Of a stretch of 64,000 nucleotides of DNA, positions 38,466 to 50,063 are shown one piece after another. Source of the DNA: Siphonodentalium dalli (Eukaryota > Mollusca > Scaphopoda > Gadilida > Siphonodentaliidae). Within the stretch, counting starts at the first letter, position 1; each line of letters starts with the position of its first letter. The stretch covers positions 85,284,324 to 85,348,323 of the forward strand of contig CP136061.1 of assembly GCA_032622095.1 (NCBI GenBank). Reading direction: 5' to 3'. The notes below the pieces were generated by a model, which was given only the letters and a program-made list of their open reading frames with translations, had not been told where the DNA came from and made no database searches. Position numbers and translations under genes: made by a program.

Positions 38466-38690
38466 TCCAACAATTGCCTGATTGGCTTTATCACTTTACC
38501 ATTAAACATTGTGATTGGCCGATTGGCTTTATCACTTTACCATTAAACATTGTGATTGGCTTTATCACTTTACCATTAAACATTGTGATTGGCTGATTGG
38601 CTTTATCACTTTACCATTAAACATTGTGATTGGCCGATTGGCTTTATCACTTTACCATTAAACATTGTGATTGATTGACGAGGTTTACTG
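38466..38690. repeat. ~42-55-bp tandem repeat, five copies
   Basis: GATTGGCTTTATCACTTTAC then CATTAAACATTGTGATTGGC. Unit length alternates with an extra CGATTGG/TGATTGG. Confidence 0.9.
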
Positions 38691-38827
38691 GAATCGTGTT
38701 GTGATTGGCTGATACTGATGTGATGCTTCGTTGAAGTAATGGGATTCCCTGCCATTTAGCTCAGACTCTGGAATGCGTAGCTTGTTCAATAGTCTCATTT
38801 TAATAATACTGAGCAAAAACTTACATA

Positions 38828-38990
38828 CAGTAATGCTCTAAATAATCGACCCCTTAACCACAGCAGAATTATGGGTAACTTTTCAGGATTTAGTCGGAAA
38901 TATGGAAACAAGCCATATTTCCGACTAAATCCTGAAAAGTTACCCATAATTATGCTGTGATTAAGAAGTCAATTACTTTGGGCATTACTG
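38828..38990. mobile_element. Family D MITE, centre deleted
   Basis: CAGTAATGCTCTAAATAA to GGGCATTACTG with TA on both sides. The central GAGAGCTTT hairpin is missing. Confidence 0.85.
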
Positions 38991-39259
38991 TAGCTCAACC
39001 AAGACTTACATATCATATGGACATATCATACATTTCATCATCACCAAATACTTAAGGAAATGCAATTTTTGTATTTTCTAGTAAAGCTTTGTCTCTGTCT
39101 GAAGGGCGACTTGGGAGATATCTTTATCAAAAGTGCCACTTCCCCATATTTTTGTCCTGGGAAGAAGTGACTTCTCTCTCATATACCAGAATGCATATGT
39201 ACAGCATATTTAAGGTATATTTACCGATTCTAATGATGTAATTATTTCATTATAATGAT

Positions 39260-39575
39260 ATTATAAATGGGCTCTAGTGATGAAACAGACGAAGATGCGA
39301 ATAAAGATGGATAACTCTAAAATCAAGTGGTAATAATAGCCACTTTATTTTAGATCCATCTTCATTCACATCTTCGTCCGTTTCACCATGTGTTTCTGCA
39401 CAAGTTCAGGTCCACAAGCAATAGAAAGTGCAAACTTTAAAAAATCGACATCGAATCACCCTGAGCTTTGATGGATGGGTTCCTCGACTCGAATCAAATA
39501 TTTTTTACCCCCGAAGCCAAAGAAATAGTAATTTAGGAGCGTCGGATCGGATTGAGTACCTTTAAAAGTTCATTT
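39260..39575. repeat. Inverted repeat plus dispersed family shared with 1117-1420
   Basis: GATGAAACAGACGAAGATGC is inverted at 39365-39392 (GCATCTTCGTCC-like arm) around CAAGTGG...CCACTTTATT. 39460-39568 matches the CGAAGCCAAAGAAATAGTAA block and TTAA end. Confidence 0.6.
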
Positions 39576-39858
39576 CAATTTACAATGTTTTATCTATGCA
39601 TAAATTAAAATGAAAAGACAGAGCCGACCATTTCAATTTATTTTCAAACCCAGAACTGTTTTATTTTTGACCCGTTGCCAGAAACACAGATCTGTTTTTT
39701 TTTTTACCTAAATAGGACACACTCCGTTTTTTTATTCATATTTCATTGAATTATAAGTTCCACTATAAATATTATCCACATTCCTTTTCATAAGAAAATA
39801 TATTTTGTAAACTGACACACATTCCGGTGCTCACACTACAACATTTCATTCCATTCAT

Positions 39859-40191
39859 TTAACCCTTTATGGAGCCCCAGGCAGAGAGAACAATGCACTG
39901 ATGACTGTCATCTGCTTGGGTCTGTGTGAGGCTCCATACCGGTGTGTTATCTCTTTCATGACGGGAGCTGCCGTGGTGCATCATTAAAGATCCTGTGCCA
40001 CTGCATTCTCTTATATATGTGAGTCTCCCATAGGGAGCCTCATATATATAAGATAATGTCCTGGCTGTCAAGATAAATACTGTTAGGCCAATGTATGCTC
40101 TTATATATACAAGGACTCGCATATATAAGAGAATGCGTGGGCCCAGAGTTTTCAATTTTTTTTTAGGAATCTCCAGTCATGGAAGGGTTAA
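39859..40191. repeat. A2-type TTAA MITE
   Basis: TTAACCCTTTATGGAGCCCC at the left and CATGGAAGGGTTAA at the right, TTAA at both borders. TCTCTTATATATG hairpin arms inside. Confidence 0.75.
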
Positions 40192-40493
40192 TATTTGTTA
40201 CATTTTGATAATTACAGCATCATAATATTAACTTTAGAATATTTTAACATTTCATCATCTGATTTATATATTATGTACCTTTACTTATAAAATTATATTA
40301 ATTGACAGATTATATTTTATGCTTAATAAATATATTGAATATATTTAATGTTTCTTCCAATTCATATAAGTTGCATTAGCATGTTGGTCATCCTATAAAC
40401 CTCACTGTGGGCAGTAAACTGGTGTGTTATGTCATTTACCCTCCTGCGCATCTACTAGTCATTCAGACATTCAAATGACCTCAGAAGAAGTAA

Positions 40494-40940
40494 AACCATA
40501 GCGGGCTAGCATCACTAAATTCACCCTCTGGGGACCTCATTCTGCTTGGGCCTCATCTTCTCTGGAAAGTTTCTTTATTATAAAATTTCTATAGAAACAT
40601 CTTCACATTGATTCTATTTCTTTTTTAGTTTAGTTTCTCTATATCCCCAATTTGGCAGACGACACATTGCATAATCAGTTACCAATGGGTGTACCGATAC
40701 ATCATAATATTCACCATTTGGGAACTTCAATCTGAGTCTGTCTCCCATAGCAGATGAGGCCATGCAGAATGAGGGCCCCAGAGGGTGAATTTGGTGATGC
40801 TATCCCGCTATGCGGGGTAACATCACTAATTTCACACTCTGGGGACCTCATTCTGTATATGTGCATTGCTCATGGGATAGCGTCACTAAATTCACCCTCT
40901 GGGGACCTCATTCTGCAAATGAGAGACACACTAAACTCAG
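40494..40940. repeat. Cluster of family B and family F fragments
   Basis: Three TCACCCTCTGGGGACCTCAT arms (40510, 40835, 40890), one GAGGGCCCCAGAGGGTGAAT arm, and the TCTATATCCCCAATTTGGCA block. The internal order is rearranged compared with other clusters. Confidence 0.6.
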
Positions 40941-42655
40941 ACTTGAACCACGTGTTGGCGGCTGACTTTAGAGACACTCAACATTTGGCTGTGTATTTTA
41001 AACAGTTGGGTTGTCATATGTAACTTCGACTATATGACCACAGCGTCACTCCATGGTTGTGGATATGAAGACGAGTTTGTGTCCCTTCATACTGGAAAAT
41101 GTGTACTTTTTAGGAGCCTGGAAAAAAGCACTGTGGAGGATCTGATCTATTCCTAGGAATGTGGTGCTCTACCAATTTTTTGAGCAATTTTTATCATGAC
41201 ATTCCGGTGCTTTACTGGGGATTTTTTATTTTCGGCGCACAAAAGTGAAGAAATATTACAGATTATGTAAGTATATCGCAGGTTTCTTTTAACCAATGGA
41301 TTATTTATATTGATGTTCACATTGATATGTGAGAAAATGTAAGAAATCCCATAGGAATGCCCGTAAATCGACATTTTATAATTATATTCCGATACTTTAC
41401 AGAGTGCTCAGTGCTCTCCCAATAGTCTAGTGCTCTCCCCAGGATCATGTATTGTGCTATAACAAGCAAAAAAGCAAATAAATACTAAATATTATGCGTT
41501 GGTTAGGGGGTAATAAACTTAATATGTTATTTTGCGTCGCATATACGTCCATAAAGGCATACTTTGTTGGTTTAATCACGTATTTCAGGGGTAGCAAACG
41601 CAATGGGGAGTATATGAATGAACTATGTAATATATAATTATTTCCATGTGTTCTATTGGATATAACTGATAACAAACGCTCAATTCTTGTTCAGGAAATG
41701 ATTGTCGAACCAGGGTCGAACGTATTTTTATTGTGTAACTGTAATTGTGGCCAATCTTGGAATGTGACATAGTTGGTTGGTTTATGGCAATTAATATGTC
41801 ATTATCCTTGTTATATCCCGAACAGAAACTGTTGCACCAGTGTTCACAAATATCATGTTTCATGTAAAATATCATGCTGAGATTTTGAAACAACCAAGCA
41901 GTCGAAACCGTAAAACATTCTTACGTAGTTTGGTGGAATAACCGCGAAAAACTAAACACGATATCAGGTATGACTATACACAGGTTCATGCAATTAGGTC
42001 CATTCGAGCAAAACTTACAACACAAGAGTGTTTTAGTAGAGTAATCCCACGCTACTCTTCCTGCTGTGGCTAAAAAAGAGCTAAACTACACTTTACATAC
42101 CTGTGTATCTCGGGGTGATAGAAGTTGATGGACCAGTGGGGGTGTTTTTATTATCATCGTTCAGTGATGTTCCCCGATAATCGTGACCAGATTTTCATTG
42201 CGAACTCGAACGCCAAATTACAAACCCGCCAAATTACAAACCCGCAAATGTGTAAGTGTATATATATATGTTTATGTGTGTATTTGAGTGGCCGTTTGTA
42301 TGTATAATTGTTTTATTTCGACATTTGCGTCGTTTTGGTGGTCAGTGCTCTGTTTATGATTTGTGACGCCATCATGTGTGTATGCACCAATGTTGGATTT
42401 TCATTATTCGTATTTATATATTCATGTATTCATATATTTATTGTCATGGACCTTAGTGGTTTACACCACATGCTTGGGGTCAGTTGTATGGATTACATGT
42501 TTATTCTTAAAGCCATTTTGCAATTATTTTATATTTATACTATTTGTCTTCGCTATGTGTGTTCTTGTGTGGCTCACATTCATATGGATAATCCACTTGG
42601 GTGTGAGTCATATGCATTGTATGGGAGGCCAAATTCACATTTAATAATGAATTGT
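40941..42655. other. No gene recognised
   Basis: About 1.7 kb without obvious repeats. A 117-codon open frame at 42308-42661 is Cys/Ile/Phe-rich and looks like translation of AT/GT-rich DNA, so it is not annotated. Confidence 0.45.
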
Positions 42656-42659
42656 GCTT

Positions 42660-42785
42660 AAGCGCAAATAGGGCATTCACACTTGAGCGTAATTATTTAC
42701 ACTTAAGCGCAATTAATTGGGCTTAAGCGCAATCAATTGCACTTAATCGCAATTGATTGCGCTTAAGCGTAATTGTGACTACTAT
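42660..42785. repeat. Clustered TTAAGCGCAATT repeats in both orientations
   Basis: CTTAAGCGCAATTAATTG, CTTAAGCGCAATCAATTG and ACTTAATCGCAATTGATTG follow each other and end with inverse GCGCTTAAGCGTAATT. AATTAATT/AATTGATT centres make each unit self-complementary. Confidence 0.75.
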
Positions 42786-43032
42786 CTAACCTACCCATAA
42801 ACTATTAGCATGATCTGGTGTATCACCTAGCAACACAAGATGAGCATTGAGCTAATTTTAACCTGTACTCAACAGTCAACTGTGAGTTTGTGTTCAACAA
42901 TGAGAATCCCTAATTACATATTTAAAATCAGCATCCCTCTATCCAAGGAATTGATGTCTCCTTCCCGGAACATCCTGGTATTATCCTATACATGCATGCG
43001 GTGTCACTGCATGAGGGCTTTCTTACCTCATA

Positions 43033-43226
43033 CAGTGATGCTCTAATTAATCGACTTCTTAACCACAGCATAATTAATTAATTATGGGTAACTTTTCAGG
43101 ATTTAGTCGGAAATATGGCTTGTTGCCATTCATCGAAAAGCTCTCGAGCCATATTTCCGACTAAATCCTGAAAAGTTATCCATAATTCTGCTGTGATTAA
43201 GGAGTTGATTAATTAGAGCATTACTG
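43033..43226. mobile_element. Tc1/mariner-like palindromic MITE (family D)
   Basis: CAGTGATGCTCTAATTAA to TTAGAGCATTACTG, TA flanks, short central deletion. Confidence 0.85.
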
Positions 43227-43342
43227 TATGGTTTACTTATTGACTTAAATCAGGGGAAAAAAAACCCTATTTTCATATTATCAACATCCCTGTCCAAAAA
43301 ATGGTGTGTAATTACTGAAGCTTTGGTGTCTCAGTCCTGGAG

Positions 43343-44575
43343 CTCTAGTCAGCGACTTGTTTAGTGTGGCATGGATCAGCAACTTGTTTAGTGTGGCATG
43401 GGTCAGCGACTTGTTTAGTATGGTACGGGTCAGCGACTTGTTTAGTATGGCATGGGTCAGCAACTTGTTTAGTGTGGCATGGGTCAGCGACTTGTTTAGT
43501 GTGGCATGGGTCAGCGACTTGTTTAGTGTGGCACGGGTCAGTGCTTGTTTAGTATGGCACGGGTCAGCAACTTGTTTAGTGTGGCACGGGTCAGCGACTT
43601 GTTTAGTATGGCATGGGTCAGCGACTTGTTTAGTGTGGCATGGGTCAGCGACTTGTTTAGTATGGTACGGGTCAGCGACTTGTTTAGTATGGCATGGGTC
43701 AGCAACTTGTTTAGTGTGGCATGGGTCAGCGACTTGTTTAGTGTGGCATGGGTCAGCGACTTGTTTAGTATGGTACGGGTCAGCGACTTGTTTAGTGTGG
43801 CATGGGTCAGCGACTTGTTTAGTATGGTACGGGTCAGCGACTTGTTTAGTATGGCACGGGTCAGCGACTTGTTTAGTATGGCACGGGTCAGCGACTTGTT
43901 TAGTGTGGCACGGGTCAGTGACTTGTTTAGTGTGGCACGGGTCAGCGACTTGTTTAGTATGGCATGGGTCAGTGACTTGTTTAGTATGGCATGGGTCAGC
44001 GACTTGTTTAGTGTGGCATGGGTCAGCGACTTGTTTAGTATGGCATGGGTCAGCGACTTGTTTAGTATGGCACGGGTCAGCGACTTGTTTAGTATGGCAT
44101 GGGTCAGCGACTTGTTTAGTATGGCATGGGTCAGCGACTTGTTTAGTGTGGCACGGGTCAGCGACTTGTTTAGTATGGTACGGGTCAGCGACTTGTTTAG
44201 TATGGCATGGGTCAGCGACTTGTTTAGTGTGGCATGGGTCAGCGACTTGTTTAGTATGGCATGGGTCAGCGACTTGTTTAGTATGGCATGGGTCAGCGAC
44301 TTGTTTAGTGTGGCATGGGTCAGCGACTTGTTTAGTATGGTACGGGTCAGCGACTTGTTTAGTATGGCACGGGTCAGCAACTTGTTTAGTGTGGCATGGG
44401 TCAGCGACTTGTTTAGTATGGCATGGGTCAGCGACTTGTTTAGTATGGCATGGGTCAGCGACTTGTTTAGTGTGGCAAGGGTCAGCGACTTGTTTAGTAT
44501 GGTACGGGTCAGCGACTTGTTTAGTATGGCACGGGTCAGCGACTTGTTTAGTATGGCATGGGTCAGCGACTTGAC
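43343..44575. repeat. 27-bp minisatellite, about 45 copies
   Basis: The unit is GCATGGGTCAGCGACTTGTT then TAGTATG, with two main variable positions (GCATGG/GTACGG/GCACGG and AGTATGG/AGTGTGG). Because 27 is divisible by 3, long open frames of 280-405 codons exist on both strands as repeats of nine residues. No gene signals accompany them. Confidence 0.95.
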
Positions 44576-44875
44576 ACTGATGATCCTATTGTTTAAAATT
44601 TATAAATTCTTTACTTTTTATAAAAATTTCTAGTTCTACATGCACTTTTTAAATTTCAAAATTTTATATTTTATTCTTTGTTTGGGACATGATTATTTTG
44701 GGAAAACATTACTCAGACGAGATTGTTTAAAGAAATTCTTACTTTTATATCAATTTATAGCAATATATGCGTTTATGTTGGGTCAGACCATTTGTCATGC
44801 TACCAAATTGAGACTGGAAGATTATGCATTTGGGGGCTATTATGTAATTAACCTATGTGATGAGATGTTTGTTAC

Positions 44876-45180
44876 ATTATGAATCAAATATAAATTATTT
44901 CCAAAGTTAAATGATCCAGGAATATTTTGACAACATCTGGAACTGGCCTTGCTCGAAAATCACCCATTACCGACAAGAGGGCACCATTCAAAACCCTTGT
45001 GTTTAAACATTAAAATGCTTTCTATAAATCTTCCAGAAATGGGTAGATACCACCAAATTGTGACTGGTAGCCATGGCAACCAATTTTCGGAAAATTATGC
45101 ATTTGGAGGCTGTAATTTTGCTATACAACGAGATGCTTGCGACATTTTGAATCAAATGTAATTAATTTCCAAAGTTATAG
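44876..45180. repeat. Direct duplication of ~270-bp spacing
   Basis: GAATCAAATATAAATTATTTCC (shortened here to its first part) with CAAAGTTAAATGATCCA recurs near 45148. ATTATGCATTTGGGGGCTAT near 44820 recurs near 45094. Confidence 0.55.
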
Positions 45181-45289
45181 GATCCATTAATATACTTAAA
45201 TTGCTCTCGTTTCTGGTTCCTTCCATTGAAGGTGTCAAGATCCACCTGCTATGGACCGACCTGGCAAGTCGCCAGCACAATTTGGTTTC

Positions 45290-45465
45290 ATTAACAAGAA
45301 ATTTATGGACAATCGGCACCATTTGGCCGCATGTTCTCAATGGGAAGTAACTCTAAATTAAATAAGCACAAACTATGTATGCGTATGTGTGATTAGTTAA
45401 TTTAGAGTTAATTCCCATTGAGTGCATGCAGCCAAATGGCGCTGAAGGTTGTTAAATTTCTGGGT
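45290..45465. repeat. Inverted repeat, ~65-bp arms
   Basis: CACCATTTGGCCGCATG...TAACTCTAAATTAA at the left is inverted as TTAATTTAGAGTTA...CATGCAGCCAAATGGCG at the right around a ~36-bp loop. Likely a MITE. Confidence 0.7.
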
Positions 45466-45606
45466 AATCAAGCCCAGCGATAGAATGTACAGCAATAAGA
45501 GCGCGTGCCAACCGAAAACTTGTCTGTGGCTTACTGGGCACCGTGATTTTGGAACAATGACATCACGAATCACGGCACGCTACTCCCCCCCCCCCCAACA
45601 TGAAGC

Positions 45607-46470
45607 CAAACATAGGTCACATCATCCTGGATCCCTCACTGAGCGATCGGCCTATAACAGGTCACATCATCCTGGATCCCTCACTGAGCGATCGGCCTAT
45701 AACAGGTCACATCATCCTGGACCCCTCACTGAGCGATCGGCGTATAACAGGTCACATCATCCTGGATCCCTCACTGAGCGATCGGCCTATAACAGGTCAC
45801 ATCATCCTGGATCCCTCACTGAGCGATCGGCCTATAACAGGTCACATCATCCTGGACCCCTCACTGAGCGATCGGCCTATAACAGGTCACATCATCCTGG
45901 ATCCCTCACTGAGCGATCGGCCTATAACAGGTCACATCATCCTGGATCCCTCACTGAGCGATCGGCGTATAACAGGTCACATCATCCTGGACCCCTCACT
46001 GAGCGATCGGCCTATAACAGGTCACATCATCCTGGATCCCTCACTGAGCGATCGGCCTATAACAGGTCACATCATCCTGGACCCCTCACTGAGCGATCGG
46101 CCTATAACAGGTCACATCATCCTGGATCCCTCACTGAGCGATCGGCCTATAACAGGTCACATCATCCTGGATCCCTCACTGAGCGATCGGCGTATAACAG
46201 GTCACATCATCCTGGACCCCTCACTGAGCGATCGGCCTATAACAGGTCACATCATCCTGGATCCCTCACTGAGCGATCGGCCTATAACAGGTCACATCAT
46301 CCTGGACCCCTCACTGAGCGATCGGCCTATAACAGGTCACATCATCCTGGATCCCTCACTGAGCGATCGGCCTATAACAGGTCATATCATCCTGGACCCC
46401 TCACTGAGCGATCGGCCTATAACAGGTCACATCATCCTGGACCCCTCACTGAGCGATCAGCCTATAATTA
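45607..46470. repeat. 45-bp minisatellite, 19 copies, with 225-bp higher-order pattern
   Basis: The unit is GGTCACATCATCCTGGATCC then CTCACTGAGCGATCGGCCTATAACA. Variants are GGATCC/GGACCC and GGCCT/GGCGT. Units 8-12 and 13-17 show the same variant order, a five-unit (225-bp) higher-order repeat. Open frames of 291 and 340 codons are a by-product of the 15-codon unit. Confidence 0.95.
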
Positions 46471-46752
46471 GTTAATTTGCACAAAACATTTAATTATAAA
46501 AGAATCATTCACTGATACCAAGTGTATGACGTGGGAACAGGTATATCCGTTCCCGTCCTGTAGGTAATGTTTTGGGGAAACATTCCTGTCCTAAACAAGT
46601 TAAAACTACAAATTTTATAGGATTCTTTCGTTTGCTATATCTTCATTTGGCCTAGCTGTATGTTCCAAATTTCTTTCAGAATTCTTGTAATCTGCTCCGG
46701 GACCTTGCTCTCCGACTCTAAATTACATCAACACGAGGTACCAAGTATCTAC

Positions 46753-47040
46753 ATACTGTCTGTCCGCTTGTAATAAACTTTATAAATGATGTTACTATTT
46801 GGTGCAAATCAAATGGTATCGCCTTGTTTGCCACAAGAAAGATTGCAATTCTTGGATCCCTATCAATGGGCGGTAACTCTATGATGAATCTGTTTTGGCT
46901 ACTGATAAAACAATACATATATAAAACAAAATTTAATCCTGATATGTTATCACTAAAATCCTTTCTATCAGAACTACAATCTAGATATTTACAGGAGAAA
47001 TTGTTGGCACAGTGCCAAATAAAATTACCCTCTTTTGAGA
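46753..47040 (+). pseudogene. C-terminal remnant of an L1/Tx1-like LINE ORF2
   Basis: The frame reads NFINDVTIWCKSNGIALF, then MMNLFWLLIKQYIYKTKF and SLKSFLSELQSRYL. Position and pattern (W-x-x-x...N-x-x-x-L-L-x-K-x-Y-I-Y-K) match the extreme C-terminus of L1-type ORF2 proteins. The reverse transcriptase itself is absent. The frame continues into unrelated repeat sequence after about 47035. Confidence 0.55.
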
Positions 47041-47395
47041 ACAAGACAGTCAATGACTGTGGGGTCGCTCACCAGACTGCAAAGACAGATAAGACTGGGA
47101 CTCTGGAGACCAAAACAGTCAGCACTTTTCATAATCACTTTAAAAGAAGTAGATTTAAACAGGATATGTGGCTAGAGAGACTTCAAGTATGTAGCTTGGT
47201 AAAAATCCACCTTGAAATTGCCAACTGTACACTACTGATCACTCCCCTCCTCCAGCTCAACAAGTCCCCTCCCGACCGGGATCCAGACTCCCAAGTCTTA
47301 GGTTGGAATTTCACAACCGACACCTCAAACTTTCTCAATTGTTGGAAATTTCCAATCTCACAAGCGCCTTTTTCTAAAACCATTTAAACATGTTT
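47037..47395. repeat. Dispersed repeat shared with 59098-59415
   Basis: AACAAGACAGTCAATGACTG with TGGGGTCGCTCACC, CAGTCAG(C/T)ACTT and GGAAATTTCCAA blocks are in the same order at both sites. Confidence 0.7.
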
Positions 47396-47459
47396 GAAGC
47401 CCAATTATCCATGGACCCAAAACACAATACATGTATGTCAGACCAATCAGTCAGGTGGT

Positions 47460-48035
47460 TCCAAGGTAGATGTTTTAATGAATTTGGTATTTCGATGATT
47501 TTATTAGACACAAAAGTGTTAACTCCCCATAGCCTGCCATTTCTTGACAGGTTGACCTCATTTTAACAAATCTGAATCTCACTCACTAAAGGATCCTCCT
47601 GATTCCTCCATACTATATGTAAGCTAAATAGTCCAAACTCTCTTGAGAAGACATTTTAAGAATTACTATAGAGACATATAGTTATGTCCCTGGTCCCACC
47701 CTATTTAACCTGGTGACCCCATCTGAATAAATTTGAATCCCAGACACCAAAGAACCCTTCATACATATCATAAATATCAGTCAAATAGACCAGATGGTCC
47801 TTGTGAAGGAAGAATATTAAGAGGGAAACTGTCCTTCGCTTGGCCCCTATTTGACCAGGTGACCCCATTAAATAAATCTGAATTGCAGTCAAGGAAGAAC
47901 ATTCCATTCTATATAAGCCAACTAGTTCTTGCAAACATATTTTAAGAATTACTATGTAGTGAAATAGTTTAGTCTCTTGCTCTGCCCTTATTTGACTTTG
48001 TGATCCCATTTTCACAAATCTGATAAGGATAAAAA
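47460..48035. repeat. Dispersed repeat with ~150-bp units, shared with 52540-53345
   Basis: Units contain (G)GTGACC(T/C)CAT...AACAAATCTGAAT, then CACCAAAGAACCCT-like and TAAGCTAAATAGTCCA-like blocks. The units here are more decayed than those at 52.6-53.3 kb. Confidence 0.6.
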
Positions 48036-49015
48036 TTAAGTTCCCCAGTTGAAGTTGGTGATATTCACCCATTGGGCACCTCATTTATGAATTTTATCTT
48101 TTGCAAATTAGGGGATATAGAAACTTCCTAGAAGGGAAATTTAACTAACAACAATGTAAATTTGATACTATAGATATTTCCCAGAAGATGAGGCCTAAGC
48201 AGAATGAGGTCGCCAGAGGGTGAATTTGGTGATGCTAGCCTGCTGTGCGGGATAGCATCACAAAAAGCATGTCTGTTCCTACATTGTGCATGCCTGGCCT
48301 CAAGCAACACAATGTATTATACAACAAGCCTTGAAATAGTGTGATAGTGTCTGTCATTTGCAGAATGAGGTCCCCAGAGGGTGAATTTAGTGATGCTAAA
48401 TTCACCCTCTGGGGACCTCATTCTGATAAGGCCCTCAACTGCTATGGAAGACCTAGAATAAAATTGAATTTCCCCAGTTGAAGTTGGTGATGTTCACCCA
48501 TTGGGCCCCTCAATTATGAATTTTATCTTCTGCAAATCGTCTGTTCCTACATTGTGCATGTCTGGCCTCAAGCAACACACTGTATTATACAATCAAAATC
48601 AAGCCTTGAGATAGTCTGTCTGTTATTTGCAGAATGAGGTCCCCAGAGGGTGAATTTAGTGACGCTATCCTGCACAGCGGGCTAGTATCACTAAATTCAC
48701 CCTCTGGAGACCTCATTCTGATAAGGCCCTCAACTGCTATGGAAGACCTAGAATAAGATTGAAGTTCCCCAGTTGAAATTGGTGATGTTCACCCATTGGG
48801 CACCTCAATCATGAATTTTATCTTCTGCAAATTAAGGGATACAGAAACTTCCTAGAAGGGAAATTTAACTACAACAATGTAAATTTGAGACTCTAGATAC
48901 TTCCCAGAAGATGAGGCCTAAGCAGAATAAGGTTCTCAGAGGGTGTATTTGGTTATGCTAGCCTGCTGTGTGGAGCAACATGAATTCACCCTCTGGGAAC
49001 CTCTACAAATGCCAG
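48036..49015. repeat. Cluster of family B / family F elements, partly tandem
   Basis: GTTGGTGATGTTCACCCATT, CTTCTGCAAATTA and GCAGAATGAGGTCCCCAGAG blocks recur about every 270-300 bp (48050, 48480, 48775). CAAGCCTTGA ends lie at 48327 and 48602. This indicates tandem amplification of a compound MITE. Confidence 0.7.
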
Positions 49016-49559
49016 ACACTCTTGGAGAAAATGAAATTAATCTGATTTTAATGACTACTGAGTGATAATGTAAACTAGTCCAGTGCATTTATGAGAAAAT
49101 AGGGCTGAGCCTCAAAATAATTGCAACACAAAAGATTTTGTTTTAATTTGGTTGGGAGCATCATAGAGTATACTCAGCTAAAAATCAACAAAAATCTGAA
49201 CATGCGAAATGGCCTTTTTGAGGCAAAAAGTGGCGAAAATTATGAAAATTGGTGAAAAATGGAGATTAACATTTTTTGTTAATAACTCTTGATGTAAACA
49301 TACAATTGTTATATTTTCACAATGATAAACTGTGGTATAGTTGTATCCAAGATTTTGTATCATTTTATTATATAAATATTGATTAAATTTTCGAAATTTG
49401 GGTCAAAAAGTTGAAAAATTTGCCAAAATTCAGTGAAAACTGGAAGTCTACAATAACTCTTGATGCAGTTGTAAAATTGTCATAACTGGGCTTGGAACTA
49501 TTGTTATATCCACAATTGTGGGTTTTTTTTCATGTTGTTACTACAAGCAAATAATCAAA

Positions 49560-49784
49560 CTATTTCAACACCTTGGCATCCCCACAAGACATAGAACACA
49601 TAATTCCATGTTTTCGGCATGTGCACCTATTACTTTTGCAGTCCGTTTTACATTTACAACGAATGATGTTCAGTAGTTCTTTTGGAGCTGGTGGTTCCTC
49701 ACATTTGATAGGATTAAGCCGCCCATCCTTAACCTGCCATCCCCAATCAGTTGGTTCCAAATTAAGCCCCTTCCAACACTGCAC
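49560..49784 (-). pseudogene. C-terminal CXC (tesmin/TSO1-like) cysteine-rich domain of an element-borne protein
   Basis: Reads CWKGLNLEPTDWGWQVKDGR, then PPAPKELLNIIRCKCKTDC, then KSNRCTCRKHGIMCSMSCGD. Spaced cysteines (C-x-C-x3-C-x4-C-x-C-x6-C) form a CXC-like motif. From memory, this W-K-G...D-W-G-W...PPAP-LL--I-RC-C arrangement is the end of a multi-copy protein family common in invertebrate genomes. Most of the protein is absent. Confidence 0.75.
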
Positions 49785-49820
49785 CTGGTGATAGTGTATG
49801 TAAATGAAATCCTTTTCTAC

Positions 49821-50063
49821 CTAAAGTCTGACACCGCAGGTTACATCACCTCTGGTCGGCGCTTTGGCAACTGTGATAAGCCTCTGAAACAAGAGTTGTG
49901 GGTCGATGTGTACAACGTCGTTGTCGATCTTGAGAGACGGAGCACTCATTATTATTGCTTGGGATGTTCGCTTGAATACATAACTCATAACATCTATCCC
50001 TCCCATGTTCATAAGGATCTTCATGCCTATTAGTTCAGTGCATTTATGAGAATAAAGTGCCAA
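49821..50063 (-). pseudogene. Upstream fragment of the same element-borne protein
   Basis: VMSYVFKRTSQAIIMSAPS and VVHIDPQLLFQRLI are recognisable, but the following hundreds of residues before the CXC end are missing. The frame begins inside the repeated element end, so the start codon is accidental. Confidence 0.55.

Noticed and set aside
42308-42661. 117-codon ORF, hydrophobic and Cys-rich
   Set aside because: Composition follows the AT/GT-rich DNA, an overlapping frame is also open, and no motif is seen.
43357-44633. 405-, 362- and 280-codon open frames as repetitive proteins
   Set aside because: All come from a 27-bp tandem repeat readable in several frames and both strands. No start context, splice signals or non-repeat domain.
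45449-46475. 340- and 291-codon open frames
   Set aside because: By-product of a 45-bp array. The non-repeat start has no recognisable domain.
46824-47387. 187-codon ORF as a complete gene
   Set aside because: The first third resembles a LINE C-terminus and the rest is a repeat also found at 59.1 kb. The start codon is not ATG.
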